This document shows positions 45,126 to 54,921 of a stretch of 64,000 bases of DNA, piece by piece. The stretch is from contig CAWGJF010000001.1 of the NCBI GenBank assembly GCA_963822905.1, forward strand, positions 930,001 through 994,000. The letters are read 5' to 3'. Numbering within the stretch: the first letter of the stretch is position 1; every line of letters starts with the position of its first letter. Origin of the DNA: CAWGJF01 sp963822905. GTDB taxonomy: Bacteria > Bacteroidota > Ignavibacteria > Ignavibacteriales > Ignavibacteriaceae. The translations under genes and the position numbers were made by a program. The notes under the pieces are model-generated. The model did no database searches, was not told the DNA's origin, and saw nothing but the letters and a program-made list of their open reading frames with translations.

Positions 45126-46265
45126 ATGTTTCAATACTCAAACAAAAATACAATCTTTTCAAAAAGAAAAATTTTTGTCCCGGTAATTGTCCTGTTATCT
45201 TTTATATTTCTTGGTTGGGGTCACGTTGGGCACTATATCATTAGTTATAATACTATACTGTCTGCACTACCTGAAATGAATTTTTTTGAATATTGGGCAG
45301 ATTCACTTGCTGCGCATGCTTCAGATGCTGATATAAGAAAATCTGTTGATCCTAACGAAGCACCTAAACATTATATCGATATAGATAATTATCCTGAGTT
45401 TTTAGCAACGGGAACAATTCCACAGAATTTTGATTCAATAGTGGCGATTCACGGTTATTCATTTGTGATTGATCAGGGTATTCTTCCCTGGGCGATTTTG
45501 TGGGTTACTGATTCGCTTCAAACAGCATTTGAAAATAATGATTGGAACAAGGCAATGTTGTTAGCTTCTGATCTTGGTCATTATATTGCAGATGCTCATA
45601 TGCCCCTTCATATTACGAAAAATTATAATGGACAGTATACAAATCAGAATGGAGTTCATTCACGATATGAATCAAATTTGATCGGGGATTTTCAAGGACA
45701 GATACAATATGACGGAGACAGCTTGGTTTATATTGATAATTTGTCTGACTATGTTTTCAATATGCTCTATGAAAACTATCAGTGTGTGGATTCAGTTTTA
45801 TATGCAGATTCTGTTGCACATGCTTATGCGGGGAACACCCAGGACACAGCATATTATAATAAGTTTTGGGAGTTAACAAAAAATTTTACAATCGGACTTT
45901 TTAAGAATGCTTCATATAGAATTACGTGTGTAATTTATACTGCCTGGATAAATGCTGGTGGCGGGGTTACCAGGATAACTGAATCACAAATAAACCAACC
46001 ATCTGAATTTAAATTATTTCAAAATTATCCCAATCCTTTTAATCCTACTACTAATATAAAATGGTATTCAGCGGTTGATGGATGGCAAACTCTTAAAGTT
46101 TATAATGGGTTAGGAAAAGAAGTGACAACACTAATTAATGAATATGAAACTTCGGGTGATCATGAAATAAACTGGAACGCGGAAAACTTAACAAGTGGCG
46201 TTTATTTTTATCAATTAAAAGTCGGAAGTTTTGTTGAAACGAAAAAGATGTTATTGATAAAGTAA
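45126..46265 (+). CDS. secreted S1/P1-nuclease / zinc phospholipase C-like protein with type IX sorting signal
   Basis: The 379-residue protein has a signal segment (FVPVIVLLSFIFLG). The mature start GWGHVGHYII supplies the N-terminal Trp and His zinc ligands of the S1/P1 nuclease superfamily. Further ligands are visible in PKHYIDID, in GHYIADAHMPLHI (His-x3-Asp-x5-His) and in GVHSRYE. The last ligand is Glu, as in bacterial zinc phospholipase C, where nucleases have Asp. The C-terminal sorting domain starts FQNYPNPFNPTTNIKW. It is an extracellular phosphodiesterase, acting on nucleic acid or lipid. Confidence 0.85.
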   Translation: MFQYSNKNTIFSKRKIFVPVIVLLSFIFLGWGHVGHYIISYNTILSALPEMNFFEYWADSLAAHASDADIRKSVDPNEAPKHYIDIDNYPEFLATGTIPQNFDSIVAIHGYSFVIDQGILPWAILWVTDSLQTAFENNDWNKAMLLASDLGHYIADAHMPLHITKNYNGQYTNQNGVHSRYESNLIGDFQGQIQYDGDSLVYIDNLSDYVFNMLYENYQCVDSVLYADSVAHAYAGNTQDTAYYNKFWELTKNFTIGLFKNASYRITCVIYTAWINAGGGVTRITESQINQPSEFKLFQNYPNPFNPTTNIKWYSAVDGWQTLKVYNGLGKEVTTLINEYETSGDHEINWNAENLTSGVYFYQLKVGSFVETKKMLLIK

Positions 46266-46280
46266 ATTTTTAATTTGTTA

Positions 46281-46312
46281 TGACAGATTTATAAAATCTG
46301 TCATTTCTCTTT
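46281..46312. terminator. bidirectional hairpin between convergent genes
   Basis: A perfect ten-base stem TGACAGATTT (46281-46290) / AAATCTGTCA (46294-46303) with a three-base loop is followed by TTTCTCTTT. It lies between the stops at 46265 (plus) and 46319 (minus) and could end both transcripts. Confidence 0.65.
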
Positions 46313-46318
46313 CAAAAG

Positions 46319-47371
46319 TCACACCCGGGCAATTTTATAATTTTTTAGAGCGAAGTAAATTTCTTTTGCAAAAGTTTTCACAACCGTTGCAAGTGGAATA
46401 GCAAGAAGCATTCCTACCAATCCAAATAATTGTCCGCCTGCAATTATTAAAAGTATAATAGCTATTGGGTGCATATCAACACTTTTTCCGAAAATAAAAG
46501 GCTGCACAAATCCATTATCTAAAGTGTAAGTGAGAGCAACGATTAAAATAATGAGCGGAACCTGTGAAAGATTACCATACTGAATAAATGAAACAATGAT
46601 TGCAGGAACACCGCCAATTATTGGACCGAAATAAGGAATTAAATGTCCCAATCCTGCTGCAACTCCAAGGGGCAGGGCATTCGGAATACCTATCGAATAA
46701 AATCCTAGTCCAACAACTATTCCCACAAAGGTAGCGTCAAAAATCCATGCGCGAACAAACAAACCAAGACGAATACTAACTTTCTTTAAAATCCAGTATG
46801 ACATTTCAAAATATTTGTTAGGCATTAAGTGAAGAATTCCAATAAGTATTCTTCGGTAGTCTTTTAATAAAAAGAATGTGACAAACGGGACTATTACAAG
46901 GATTGCAATTACAGAAACTACGCTTGATAAAACCTGTGAAAGTATTTCAAAGAAATCCAGAACCTGGGTTGAAATAAAACTCTCTGCTTTTCCTGTTATA
47001 TCTCCAGGTTGAAGAAAAGGAATATATTTGATTATACCGGCTTCAAAAGATTTCATTTCTTCATCAATTGAAAAATCTTTTAATGCAGTTATTAATTGAT
47101 CCATCTGGTAAACCAGTTTCGGAATAAAAACTGACAGACCCAGATAAAGAACGAATCCAAAAACTGCAAATACAATTAAAGTAGCAGGCAGGCGGTTTAT
47201 TCCTCTTGCTTCAAGCAATCCAACAAAAGGTGCGAAAATAAAAGAAAGAAGAATAGAAATTGCTAAGATGATAATTATATCAATCAGAAGATAAAGGATG
47301 TAGAGAATTATTACAGCAGCAATAACCAGAAAAAAAGTTTTTATAACTCTGTTATAGTTTGATTCAGACAT
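46319..47371 (-). CDS. AI-2E family transporter
   Basis: The 350-residue membrane protein belongs to the AI-2E (YdiK/PerM) family and has about eight hydrophobic segments. A conserved core reads FFLLKDYRRIL, followed by GVAAGLGHLIPYFGPIIGGVPA and a C-terminal HPIAIILLIIAGGQLFGLVGM. Members export small molecules or sodium; the name comes from autoinducer-2, but the substrate here is unknown. It is last in the minus-strand run ppk-mrp-nfu, 12 bases after the Nfu gene. Confidence 0.88.
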   Translation of the reverse strand: MSESNYNRVIKTFFLVIAAVIILYILYLLIDIIIILAISILLSFIFAPFVGLLEARGINRLPATLIVFAVFGFVLYLGLSVFIPKLVYQMDQLITALKDFSIDEEMKSFEAGIIKYIPFLQPGDITGKAESFISTQVLDFFEILSQVLSSVVSVIAILVIVPFVTFFLLKDYRRILIGILHLMPNKYFEMSYWILKKVSIRLGLFVRAWIFDATFVGIVVGLGFYSIGIPNALPLGVAAGLGHLIPYFGPIIGGVPAIIVSFIQYGNLSQVPLIILIVALTYTLDNGFVQPFIFGKSVDMHPIAIILLIIAGGQLFGLVGMLLAIPLATVVKTFAKEIYFALKNYKIARV

Positions 47372-47383
47372 TTTAAAATTTTT

Positions 47384-47608
47384 TCAGCTAACTGATTCAA
47401 TTCGTTTAATTCCCGGAACCTGTCTCATTAGGGATCTTTCAATGCCGGCACGTAAAGTCATAACTGACATCGGGCAATCCCTGCATTCACCTGTTAGGCG
47501 TACTTTAACAATTCCATCTTCGCTGACTTCAACCAGTTCAACGTCTCCGTTATCTGATTGGAGAAACGGTCTTATCGATTCCAATGCTTTAAGAATTTCT
47601 TCTTTCAT
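47384..47608 (-). CDS. NifU C-terminal domain (Nfu) iron-sulfur carrier
   Basis: The 74-residue single-domain Nfu protein has the cluster-binding motif ECRDCPMS (CxxC) and the typical IRPFLQSDNGDVELVEV. It carries and delivers Fe-S clusters to target proteins. It lies directly after the Mrp gene (49 bases), whose family also handles Fe-S clusters, so the two probably work together. Confidence 0.92.
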   Translation of the reverse strand: MKEEILKALESIRPFLQSDNGDVELVEVSEDGIVKVRLTGECRDCPMSVMTLRAGIERSLMRQVPGIKRIESVS

Positions 47609-47657
47609 AATAACTTAATAATGAGTTATATAAATATCGCTTGTCAAAATGATTTAA

Positions 47658-48755
47658 TCAATCATCTTCGTCTAAAGATATTTCAATTTTTCCTCTTGAT
47701 TTTGAATTTCTGATATTTACCTGTTCAGTAAGATTTTGAGAAATTTTCATAATCATTTTTGAATGTTCAGATTCCGGCAAGCTTTCGATAATAGGAATAC
47801 CGCTGTCGCCGCCTTCCCGAATTTTCGGATCAATAGGAATACCGCCAAGAAACGGGATGTTTAATTCTTGCGAAGTTTTTTCTCCGCCGCCAGTACCAAA
47901 AAGATCATATTTTCTCCCTGTATCAGGTGCAATGAAGTAACTCATATTTTCAACTATTCCAAGTACCGGGACATTAACACGCTGAAACATCTTTAAAGCT
48001 TTTCGTGCATCGATAAGAGAAACTTCCTGAGGTGTAGTAACAATCACTCCGCCAGTAAGGGGAATTGTTTGAACAAGAGTTAACTGAATATCTCCTGTCC
48101 CGGGAGGAAGATCAAAAATAAGATAATCAAGCTCTTCCCATTCAACGTCAGTCATAAATTGCTTTATCGCCCCACTTGCCATTGGTCCACGCCAGATTAC
48201 CGGTGCTCCATCGTCCACAAGTAATCCTATTGAAATGACTTTAACTCCGAATTTTTCGAGCGGTAAAATTTTAACACCGTTTTTTGTCTGCTGTATTTTT
48301 GGTTTTTCAGTAAGTCCAAGCATTAATGGGATGCTTGGTCCATAAATATCCGCATCCAGTAAGCCAACTTTTGCTCCACTCTTTGCAAGTGCAACCGAAA
48401 GATTTACAGCAACTGTGCTTTTTCCAACTCCGCCTTTTCCACTAGCAACTGCAATTGTATTTTTAACACCCGGAAGGATCGAATCTTTTTTGGGATCTTG
48501 ATGAGTAGAAACCGAAGGTGTTTTTGATTGAATGTTTAAATGAATCTCTTTCAATTCAGGATGATTTTCTTTTATTGCATCTGCAATTTTTTCTTCTAAT
48601 GATCCATTGCTTTCAACAGGTAAAACTAACTCGGCTGTTAATTCAATTTCGGATGATTCAATTTTTTTTATAGAGTTTAATGTTAAATGGTTGGCATCTA
48701 TTCCATCTATTTTTTTAAGAATATTAACAAGATCACTTTTCGTTAAACCGGGCAT
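47658..48755 (-). CDS. mrp: Mrp/NBP35-family P-loop ATPase, Fe-S cluster carrier
   Basis: The 365-residue protein has an N-terminal MIP18/DUF59-like domain (1-80), then a linker. A deviant Walker A (ASGKGGVGKST, about 105-114) and the block PPGTGDIQLTL follow. The usual CPHC cluster motif after ENMSYF is absent (IAPDTGRKYDLFG instead), as in many Bacteroidota homologues, so any Fe-S cluster must be bound differently. It functions in Fe-S cluster trafficking, in the same operon as Nfu. Confidence 0.9.
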   Translation of the reverse strand: MPGLTKSDLVNILKKIDGIDANHLTLNSIKKIESSEIELTAELVLPVESNGSLEEKIADAIKENHPELKEIHLNIQSKTPSVSTHQDPKKDSILPGVKNTIAVASGKGGVGKSTVAVNLSVALAKSGAKVGLLDADIYGPSIPLMLGLTEKPKIQQTKNGVKILPLEKFGVKVISIGLLVDDGAPVIWRGPMASGAIKQFMTDVEWEELDYLIFDLPPGTGDIQLTLVQTIPLTGGVIVTTPQEVSLIDARKALKMFQRVNVPVLGIVENMSYFIAPDTGRKYDLFGTGGGEKTSQELNIPFLGGIPIDPKIREGGDSGIPIIESLPESEHSKMIMKISQNLTEQVNIRNSKSRGKIEISLDEDD

Positions 48756-48865
48756 AATAAAAATTTTCCTTTCAGTTTTTTAGAATGTTTACAGATAAAA
48801 AATTTGAAGGGGTAAATCAATGAATTAATAAATAAAAAAATCTTTAACCAGCACCCAAAATCAAA

Positions 48866-50992
48866 TTACGTAGTTTTAATAAACTCGCCTTTTTGTTTTA
48901 TAGCATGCTTCATCAACCATTCCTGGCTGACTATTCTTTTCTCACCATTATTCGGTATTTCAATTTTATATGACATATCACTTTTTAAAATTCTCGCTTT
49001 TGTATTATCCTTAAGTGAAATTTTCAGAATTGTTCTTAGTATTTCAGCTTTTAATTTTTCATCCTGAACCGGGAAAGTAACTTCAACTCGCCGGTCAATA
49101 TTTCGTTGCATCATATCTGCACTACTTAAATAAATTTCTTCATTCCCGTTATTATAAAAATAATAGATCCTGCTGTGTTCAAGATATCTTCCAACAATGC
49201 TTCTTACGCAAATATTCTCACTTAAATTTTTAACCCCCGGAATTAAACAACAAATCCCCCGGACAATTAACTGGATTTCAACTCCCTGGTTTGATGCTTC
49301 ATATAAAGCTGAAATAACTACCGGGTCAACAAGTGAGTTAAGTTTCCAGATTATTTTACCATTTCCCTTTTGTTTCACATTTTCGATTTCTCTTTCAATC
49401 ATCTCCAGAGTTTTTTCTCTCATATTGATTGGAGAAACAATCAGTTTTTTAAAATTTACCTGCTTTGAATAACCTGTTAGATAATTGAAAATATCTGACA
49501 CATCAGTACAGATATCAGGATCGCATGTGAAAAGCCCCAGGTCAGTGTAAAGTTTTGCAGTAGTTGCATTGTAATTGCCGGTTGCAATATGTACATACCT
49601 TTTAAGTCCGTCAAATTCTTTCCTTACTACCAGGGTCATCTTTGCATGGGTTTTTAATCCGACTAAACCATAAACTACATGTGCCCCAACTTTTTCAAGC
49701 TCACGCGCCCAGAAAATATTATTTTCTTCATCAAACCGGGCTTTGAGTTCAACCAGCACTGCTACCTGTTTGCCTCTTTCGGCTGCTTCAATTAATGCCC
49801 GAACAATTGGAGAATCAGAACCGACTCTGTAGAGAGTCTGTTTAATTGCAAGTACATCGGGATCGCGAGCAGCTTTTTTTATAAAATCAATTACTGGAGT
49901 AAATGCGTGGTAAGGATGGTGTAGTAATATTTCTTTTTGTTTTATAGCAGAGAAAATATCTTCTTCTTCTTCAAAAGTTTTTGGAATTACAGGATAGAAA
50001 GGCTTTTCTTTTAAATGATGAAGTGGCTGTTTATAAAGTGTCATTACATCACTTAAACCAATTGGTCCACTTACAACCTGGGTATCATTTTTTGAAACAC
50101 GCAAATTTTCTATTAATGTTTCAAGCATATATTCCGGCATCTGGCTGTCAACTTCAAGACGTACAACTTGTCCGAATCTTCTTTGTCTAATATTTTCTTC
50201 AATCACACTCAAGAGATCATCGGCTTCATCTTCCTGTAGTTCAATATCGGTATCACGTGTTACCCTGAACCTGTGTGCTTCAAGAACTTCAAGTCCGGGA
50301 AAAAGGTCATCAAGATTTGCAATAATTAGATCACCAAGCCAAATAAATTTTGCATGAAAAGAACCGTTTGTTCCGTTATTTTTTTTACTTTCAATAATTT
50401 CATCAACCTGCAACAGCCTTGGAAAAATGCTGGGAACCTTTAATCTTGCAAAATGAGTTTCACCATTCGGTTTTTTAATTAGAATAGCAAGACTCAAACT
50501 TAAATTGGATATGTAAGGAAATGGTCTTCCCGGATCGAATGCAAGAGGTGTAAGTACTGGATAAATTTCTTTCTTAAAATATTCGCGAAGTTTTTCCTGT
50601 TCAACTTTGCTGAACTCATCATAATTCAATAAATGAATATTTTCTATTTTAAGTGCCGGGACAATTTCATTTTGCCATAAATTCATTAGCCGGTCATTCA
50701 TAGGCTGAATAATTTTTTCAATCTTTTGTACCTGTTCAAGAGGAGTAAGCCCATCGATTGTCGGTTCTTCGATATTTGCAGCAATCTGTTCTTTAAGACC
50801 TGAAACCCTGATCATATAAAATTCATCGAGGTTTGAAGAATAGATTGAAACGAATTTTACTTTTTCAAGAAGCGGAAGTTCAGGATCGAGAGCTTCTTCC
50901 AGAACTCTGCGGTTAAATTCAACCCAGCTTAAATCCCGGTTAAAAAAGTTTTCAGGGTGATTGTATTTTTTTAATATTTCTTTTGGATTCAT
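48866..50992 (-). CDS. ppk1: polyphosphate kinase
   Basis: The 708-residue PPK1 makes inorganic polyphosphate from ATP. The N-terminal domain begins FFNRDLSWVEFNRRVLEEA. The catalytic core has KTHAKMTLVVRKE (autophosphorylated-histidine region) and YVHIATGNYNATTAKLYTDLGLFT. The second histidine block is RYLEHSRIYYF. ATG 50992 (MNPKEILKKY) is preferred to the upstream in-frame start at 51058, because the extra 22 residues are not family-like. Its promoter region is the 180 bases to trkH. Mrp follows 110 bases downstream. Confidence 0.94.
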   Translation of the reverse strand: MNPKEILKKYNHPENFFNRDLSWVEFNRRVLEEALDPELPLLEKVKFVSIYSSNLDEFYMIRVSGLKEQIAANIEEPTIDGLTPLEQVQKIEKIIQPMNDRLMNLWQNEIVPALKIENIHLLNYDEFSKVEQEKLREYFKKEIYPVLTPLAFDPGRPFPYISNLSLSLAILIKKPNGETHFARLKVPSIFPRLLQVDEIIESKKNNGTNGSFHAKFIWLGDLIIANLDDLFPGLEVLEAHRFRVTRDTDIELQEDEADDLLSVIEENIRQRRFGQVVRLEVDSQMPEYMLETLIENLRVSKNDTQVVSGPIGLSDVMTLYKQPLHHLKEKPFYPVIPKTFEEEEDIFSAIKQKEILLHHPYHAFTPVIDFIKKAARDPDVLAIKQTLYRVGSDSPIVRALIEAAERGKQVAVLVELKARFDEENNIFWARELEKVGAHVVYGLVGLKTHAKMTLVVRKEFDGLKRYVHIATGNYNATTAKLYTDLGLFTCDPDICTDVSDIFNYLTGYSKQVNFKKLIVSPINMREKTLEMIEREIENVKQKGNGKIIWKLNSLVDPVVISALYEASNQGVEIQLIVRGICCLIPGVKNLSENICVRSIVGRYLEHSRIYYFYNNGNEEIYLSSADMMQRNIDRRVEVTFPVQDEKLKAEILRTILKISLKDNTKARILKSDMSYKIEIPNNGEKRIVSQEWLMKHAIKQKGEFIKTT

Positions 50993-51175
50993 AGTATTAT
51001 TGTCAAAAAGCAAGCAAATATAACATATTCTAAGTTTAGAATCTGTGGCAAATGTCATTCCACGCTTAATTATGAGGGAAGTTTCAATTCTATTTGAAAA
51101 ACAGGTGAGAAAACTTTAGACTTTCCAGAACTCAGCGGAAAAAATGATGAGGATAGTAAATAATTCCAGTCAAAC

Positions 51176-52624
51176 TTATTTTTTCCAGAATGCTGGAGAA
51201 AATAGAATTAACACAGTATACAATTCTAATCTTCCAAGCAGCATCCCTATGCTTAATACCCATTTGCCTGCTACAGGTACTGAGGCATAATTCGTAGCAG
51301 GTCCGGTTGTTCCAAGTCCGGGTCCAATGTTAGCTAAACAAGCTGCAACAGCTCCCATTGCCGAATGAAAATCCACACCAAAAATTGCAAGAAGTATGGT
51401 ATTGAACATAAAAATGAAAATATATAATCCCACAAAGGCTGCAATTTTAGAAATGATATCTGATGGAACTGCTGCTCCGTTTTGTCTTACAGGAATAATA
51501 GCCTGCGGATGCACTAATCGCTTTAATTCATTTAAACTGTTTTTAAGTAATATCTGGTAACGGATAATTTTTATACCACCGCTCGTTGAACCTGCACAGG
51601 CTCCCATCAATAAAAGCAAAAGAAATATCAACGGAAAGAATGGTGCCCATTTTTCATAATCAACTGTTACAAAACCAGTTGAGCTCAAAACAGATATTAC
51701 GCTAAAAGCTGAATCCCTGAATGATGATTCCAATGCCTGATGATTAACGAAGTTCAGATATAGAGTGGCTCCACCAACTATCAATAAAATAAAACCCAGA
51801 TAAAATTTAAATTCGCTGTCTTTAAAATCGTTTAAAGGATTTCCTTTGAGTGCGAAATAGTGGAGGGTGAAATTCGTTCCTGCCAGAAACATAAAAATAA
51901 TGATTACATATTCAATGAATGGCGAATGATAATAAGCAACACTTGCATCTTTTGTTGAAAATCCACCAGTTGCTAAAGTTGCAAACGAATGACAAAGCGC
52001 ATCGAAGAGATTCATTCCTCCAAACATTAATAAAATAACTTCAGCGCCAGTTAAGACTACATAAATTCCCCATAGTCTTTTAGCTGTTTCGGCAACACGC
52101 GGATGAATTTTTTCTTTACTTGGTCCTGCAACTTCTGCCTGGTAAAGCTGCATCCCTCCGATTCCGAGAATAGGTAATATTGCCAATGATAGAACGATAA
52201 TTCCCATTCCACCTAACCAGTGGGTCATGCTTCTCCAAAATAAAAGTCCCGCCGGGATACCTTCAATGTGTGTGAGTATTGTTGAACCAGTTGTTGTAAA
52301 ACCGGACATCATTTCAAAGAATGCGTCTGTAAAGGAAGAGATTGAACCATGAATTATAAAAGGGATAGTCGCAAAAATTGTACAGGCAACCCAGCCAAGC
52401 GAAACGATCATGTAACCGTCACGTTTACTGATATCTGTCTTTCCACCAGTTTTTATCGAAAACCATAAAATAGCTCCAATCAAAGAAGTACCGATTCCTG
52501 AAATCAGCAAAGCCGGTATATCATCACCGTGATAATAAATAGAAAATGGAATTCCGGTGAGCATGAAAAGTCCAATCAGGATAAGCAGAAATCCTATTAT
52601 TTTTGCAACAATTTTAAAATTCAT
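51176..52624 (-). CDS. trkH: TrkH-family potassium uptake channel subunit
   Basis: The 482-residue membrane protein is of the TrkH/KtrB superfamily. Selectivity-filter-like segments are FFEMMSGFTTTGST, FATLATGGFSTKD, SVLSSTGFVTVDY and LANIGPGLGTTGP. It imports K+ together with TrkA, whose gene ends three bases before this start. The two form a translationally linked trkAH operon. Confidence 0.94.
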   Translation of the reverse strand: MNFKIVAKIIGFLLILIGLFMLTGIPFSIYYHGDDIPALLISGIGTSLIGAILWFSIKTGGKTDISKRDGYMIVSLGWVACTIFATIPFIIHGSISSFTDAFFEMMSGFTTTGSTILTHIEGIPAGLLFWRSMTHWLGGMGIIVLSLAILPILGIGGMQLYQAEVAGPSKEKIHPRVAETAKRLWGIYVVLTGAEVILLMFGGMNLFDALCHSFATLATGGFSTKDASVAYYHSPFIEYVIIIFMFLAGTNFTLHYFALKGNPLNDFKDSEFKFYLGFILLIVGGATLYLNFVNHQALESSFRDSAFSVISVLSSTGFVTVDYEKWAPFFPLIFLLLLLMGACAGSTSGGIKIIRYQILLKNSLNELKRLVHPQAIIPVRQNGAAVPSDIISKIAAFVGLYIFIFMFNTILLAIFGVDFHSAMGAVAACLANIGPGLGTTGPATNYASVPVAGKWVLSIGMLLGRLELYTVLILFSPAFWKK

Positions 52625-52627
52625 ATT

Positions 52628-53968
52628 CTATTTGAAAAATTTTTCAATTTTTTTAATGCCACCAGGAAGTGTAAAAATCACAATTTTGTCTCCCTGGTGA
52701 ATTTGCGTATCACCAACAACTATCTGAACTTCATTACCGCGAATCAATCCACCGATCATAGACTCTTTCGGGAAGCTTAAATCTTTCACAGCTTTTTTTG
52801 TTATTGCTGAACCCGGTTGAGCGACATACTCAAGAACTTCAGCATCTATACCTTCAAGTGTAGTTAATGAAACAACTCCGCCTTTACGTATAAATCTTGA
52901 AATATTATTTGCAGCAATCAGTTTTTTATTAATAAGTGAATCAAGACCGATAGTCTGTGTAAGCGGGATGTAATCAACTTTATCAACGAGTGCAATCACT
53001 TTTTTTACACCGAGGTGTTTTGCCAAAAGACAAGAAATGATATTTGTTTCAGCATCATCAGTAACAGCGACGTATGCATCAACATCAACAATTCCTTCTT
53101 GTGCAAGTAAATCAATATCTCTGCCATCACCTTTAATAACTAAAGTATCTGAAAGTTCATCAGCAATCTCTTCGCTTTTTTCCTGGTCGGATTCGATAAG
53201 TTTTACAGTCATTTTATCTTCCAGAAGTTTTGCAACTCTTCTGCCTATCTTGCTTCCACCGAGGATCATAATTTTTTCGAAGTTTATATTTTCCTTACCT
53301 GCCAGCTTCATTATCATTTCATTACCTTCAGGTTTCGTAATTAAAAAAACCTGGTCATTAGGGAGAAATCGATCATTTCCCTTTGGAATAATTGTTCTGA
53401 AATTTCTGTGGAGAGCAGCAATTCTGAAATCAATGTTTGGAAATTCTGTGCTGATTTCTTTCAATGTTTTCCTGACTACCGGTGCATCTTTATCAAGACG
53501 AATTCCGATTACCGAAAGTTTCCCGCCTTCAAACTCCAAAACATCTGTTGCAGCTGAACGATTAATAAGATTTACAGTTTCCAAAGCAGCAAGCTCTTCC
53601 GGATATATCATAAAATCTATTCCAAGATCGGTGAAGACTTTTGCCAATTCCGGTTGAAGATATTCTGCGTTTGAAACTCGCGCGATTGTTTTTTTTGCAC
53701 CAAGTTTTTTTGCCAGGATTGAACTGGTAACATTAGCGTCCTCGGACGAAGTGACAGCAACAAAGAGATCTGCTTTTTCAACTTTTGCAGCTTTCAAAGT
53801 TTGGATAGAAGTTGCAGATCCATTTAACGTAAGAATATCAGCCATCGAATCTGTATAAGATAGCCTTGCTGTATCTTTGTCTATAGCTATTATATCGTGT
53901 GATTCAATTGATAAATCTTTTGCAAGCTGGTAGCCGACGTCTCCCATCCCGGCTATAATTATCTTCAT
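52628..53968 (-). CDS. trkA: TrkA potassium uptake regulator
   Basis: The 446-residue cytosolic protein has two Rossmann RCK-N domains. The first has MKIIIAGMGDVGYQLAKDL, the second IMILGGSKIGRRVAKLLEDK. Each is followed by a RCK-C part (KLSVIGIRLDKDA...; LEYVAQPGSAITKKAVKDL). It binds NAD(H) and gates TrkH. Length equals that of the classic two-copy TrkA. trkH is four bases downstream. Confidence 0.95.
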   Translation of the reverse strand: MKIIIAGMGDVGYQLAKDLSIESHDIIAIDKDTARLSYTDSMADILTLNGSATSIQTLKAAKVEKADLFVAVTSSEDANVTSSILAKKLGAKKTIARVSNAEYLQPELAKVFTDLGIDFMIYPEELAALETVNLINRSAATDVLEFEGGKLSVIGIRLDKDAPVVRKTLKEISTEFPNIDFRIAALHRNFRTIIPKGNDRFLPNDQVFLITKPEGNEMIMKLAGKENINFEKIMILGGSKIGRRVAKLLEDKMTVKLIESDQEKSEEIADELSDTLVIKGDGRDIDLLAQEGIVDVDAYVAVTDDAETNIISCLLAKHLGVKKVIALVDKVDYIPLTQTIGLDSLINKKLIAANNISRFIRKGGVVSLTTLEGIDAEVLEYVAQPGSAITKKAVKDLSFPKESMIGGLIRGNEVQIVVGDTQIHQGDKIVIFTLPGGIKKIEKFFK

Positions 53969-54094
53969 TTATTGTAACTTCCTTTTCATTCTCAGATATT
54001 TAACAAGTAAAATTTAGCTATTATTATTCCAAATGCAATTTGCAGGTGGAATGATAATTTTATAACACAAAAATAAACTAAATAAGAGTAACTT

Positions 54095-54884
54095 TTGTCA
54101 ACTCCGGACAACCAGGTAAAAGTTAGTTGTGTAATCATCACTTTTAATGAAGAAGAAAACCTTGTTGAATGTCTTAAATCAGTAAGTTGGTGTGATGAAA
54201 TAACATTAGTCGATTCCGGCAGCACAGACAACACGATAAAAATTGCTGAAAAATACGGAGCCAAAATTTATAAAAGAGATTTTCCCGGTTATGGTGAACA
54301 AAAGCAATACGCAGTTTCACTTGCATCCAATGATTGGATTTTAAGCATTGACGCTGATGAAATTATAACGAAAGAATTGCAAGAAAGTATTTTAAAAAGA
54401 TTTTCCTCATCTGATTTACCGGAAGGTTTTCTAATTCACAGGAGATTATTTTTTTTAGAAAAAGAATTTAAGTATGGCAGAGAAAGCAAGGAATTGATAT
54501 TAAGATTGTTTAATAGAAAGTTTGGAAATTTCAATTCGGCAAAAGTTCATGAAACAATTGAACTGAAGGGAAGCGTTGAAAAGCTTTCCGGGTTGCTTCT
54601 TCACAACAGCTATAAATCTCTCGATCAATATTTTGAGAAGTTTAATCATTATACAACAAAGGCAGCAAAAGAGTTATTTGAAAAAAGGTAAACGAAGAAA
54701 TCTCGTTTTAACTTATTTGTTATTCCCTTTTTATTTCTTAAAAAATTACTTTTTAAATGGAAACTTTATGAATGGAAAAGAAGGACTAGTTTGGGCATTC
54801 TTTTCTTCTTGTTACCCGGTTGTTAAATATTCCAAGCTTTCGAAACTTTATAGAAATAAAAATAAAAAAGTCGCATCAGAATAA
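54095..54884 (+). pseudogene. family 2 glycosyltransferase (WaaE/KdtX-like), frameshifted near the C-terminus
   Basis: The protein has a GT2 fold with VSCVIITFNEEENLVECLKSV and ITLVDSGSTDNT, then WILSIDADEIIT (DxD motif). The frame ends at TAA after ELFEKR (54691). In the +1 frame the usual tail continues through NLVLTYLLFPFYFLKNYFL to 54884. Dropping one A of the A6 run 54681-54686 gives FEKGKRRNLVL and 262 residues in one frame. WaaE-type enzymes add sugars to lipopolysaccharide core. The start is TTG 54095. A sequencing error is likely. Confidence 0.82.
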
Positions 54885-54921
54885 TTGATACGACTAATTT
54901 AATAGAAAAATTTTTTCTCAA

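Noticed and set aside
53037..53657. A 206-codon open frame on the plus strand opposite trkA
   Set aside because: It mirrors a conserved coding gene, has no ribosome-binding site, and its protein is low-complexity Ser/Ile-rich with no family look.
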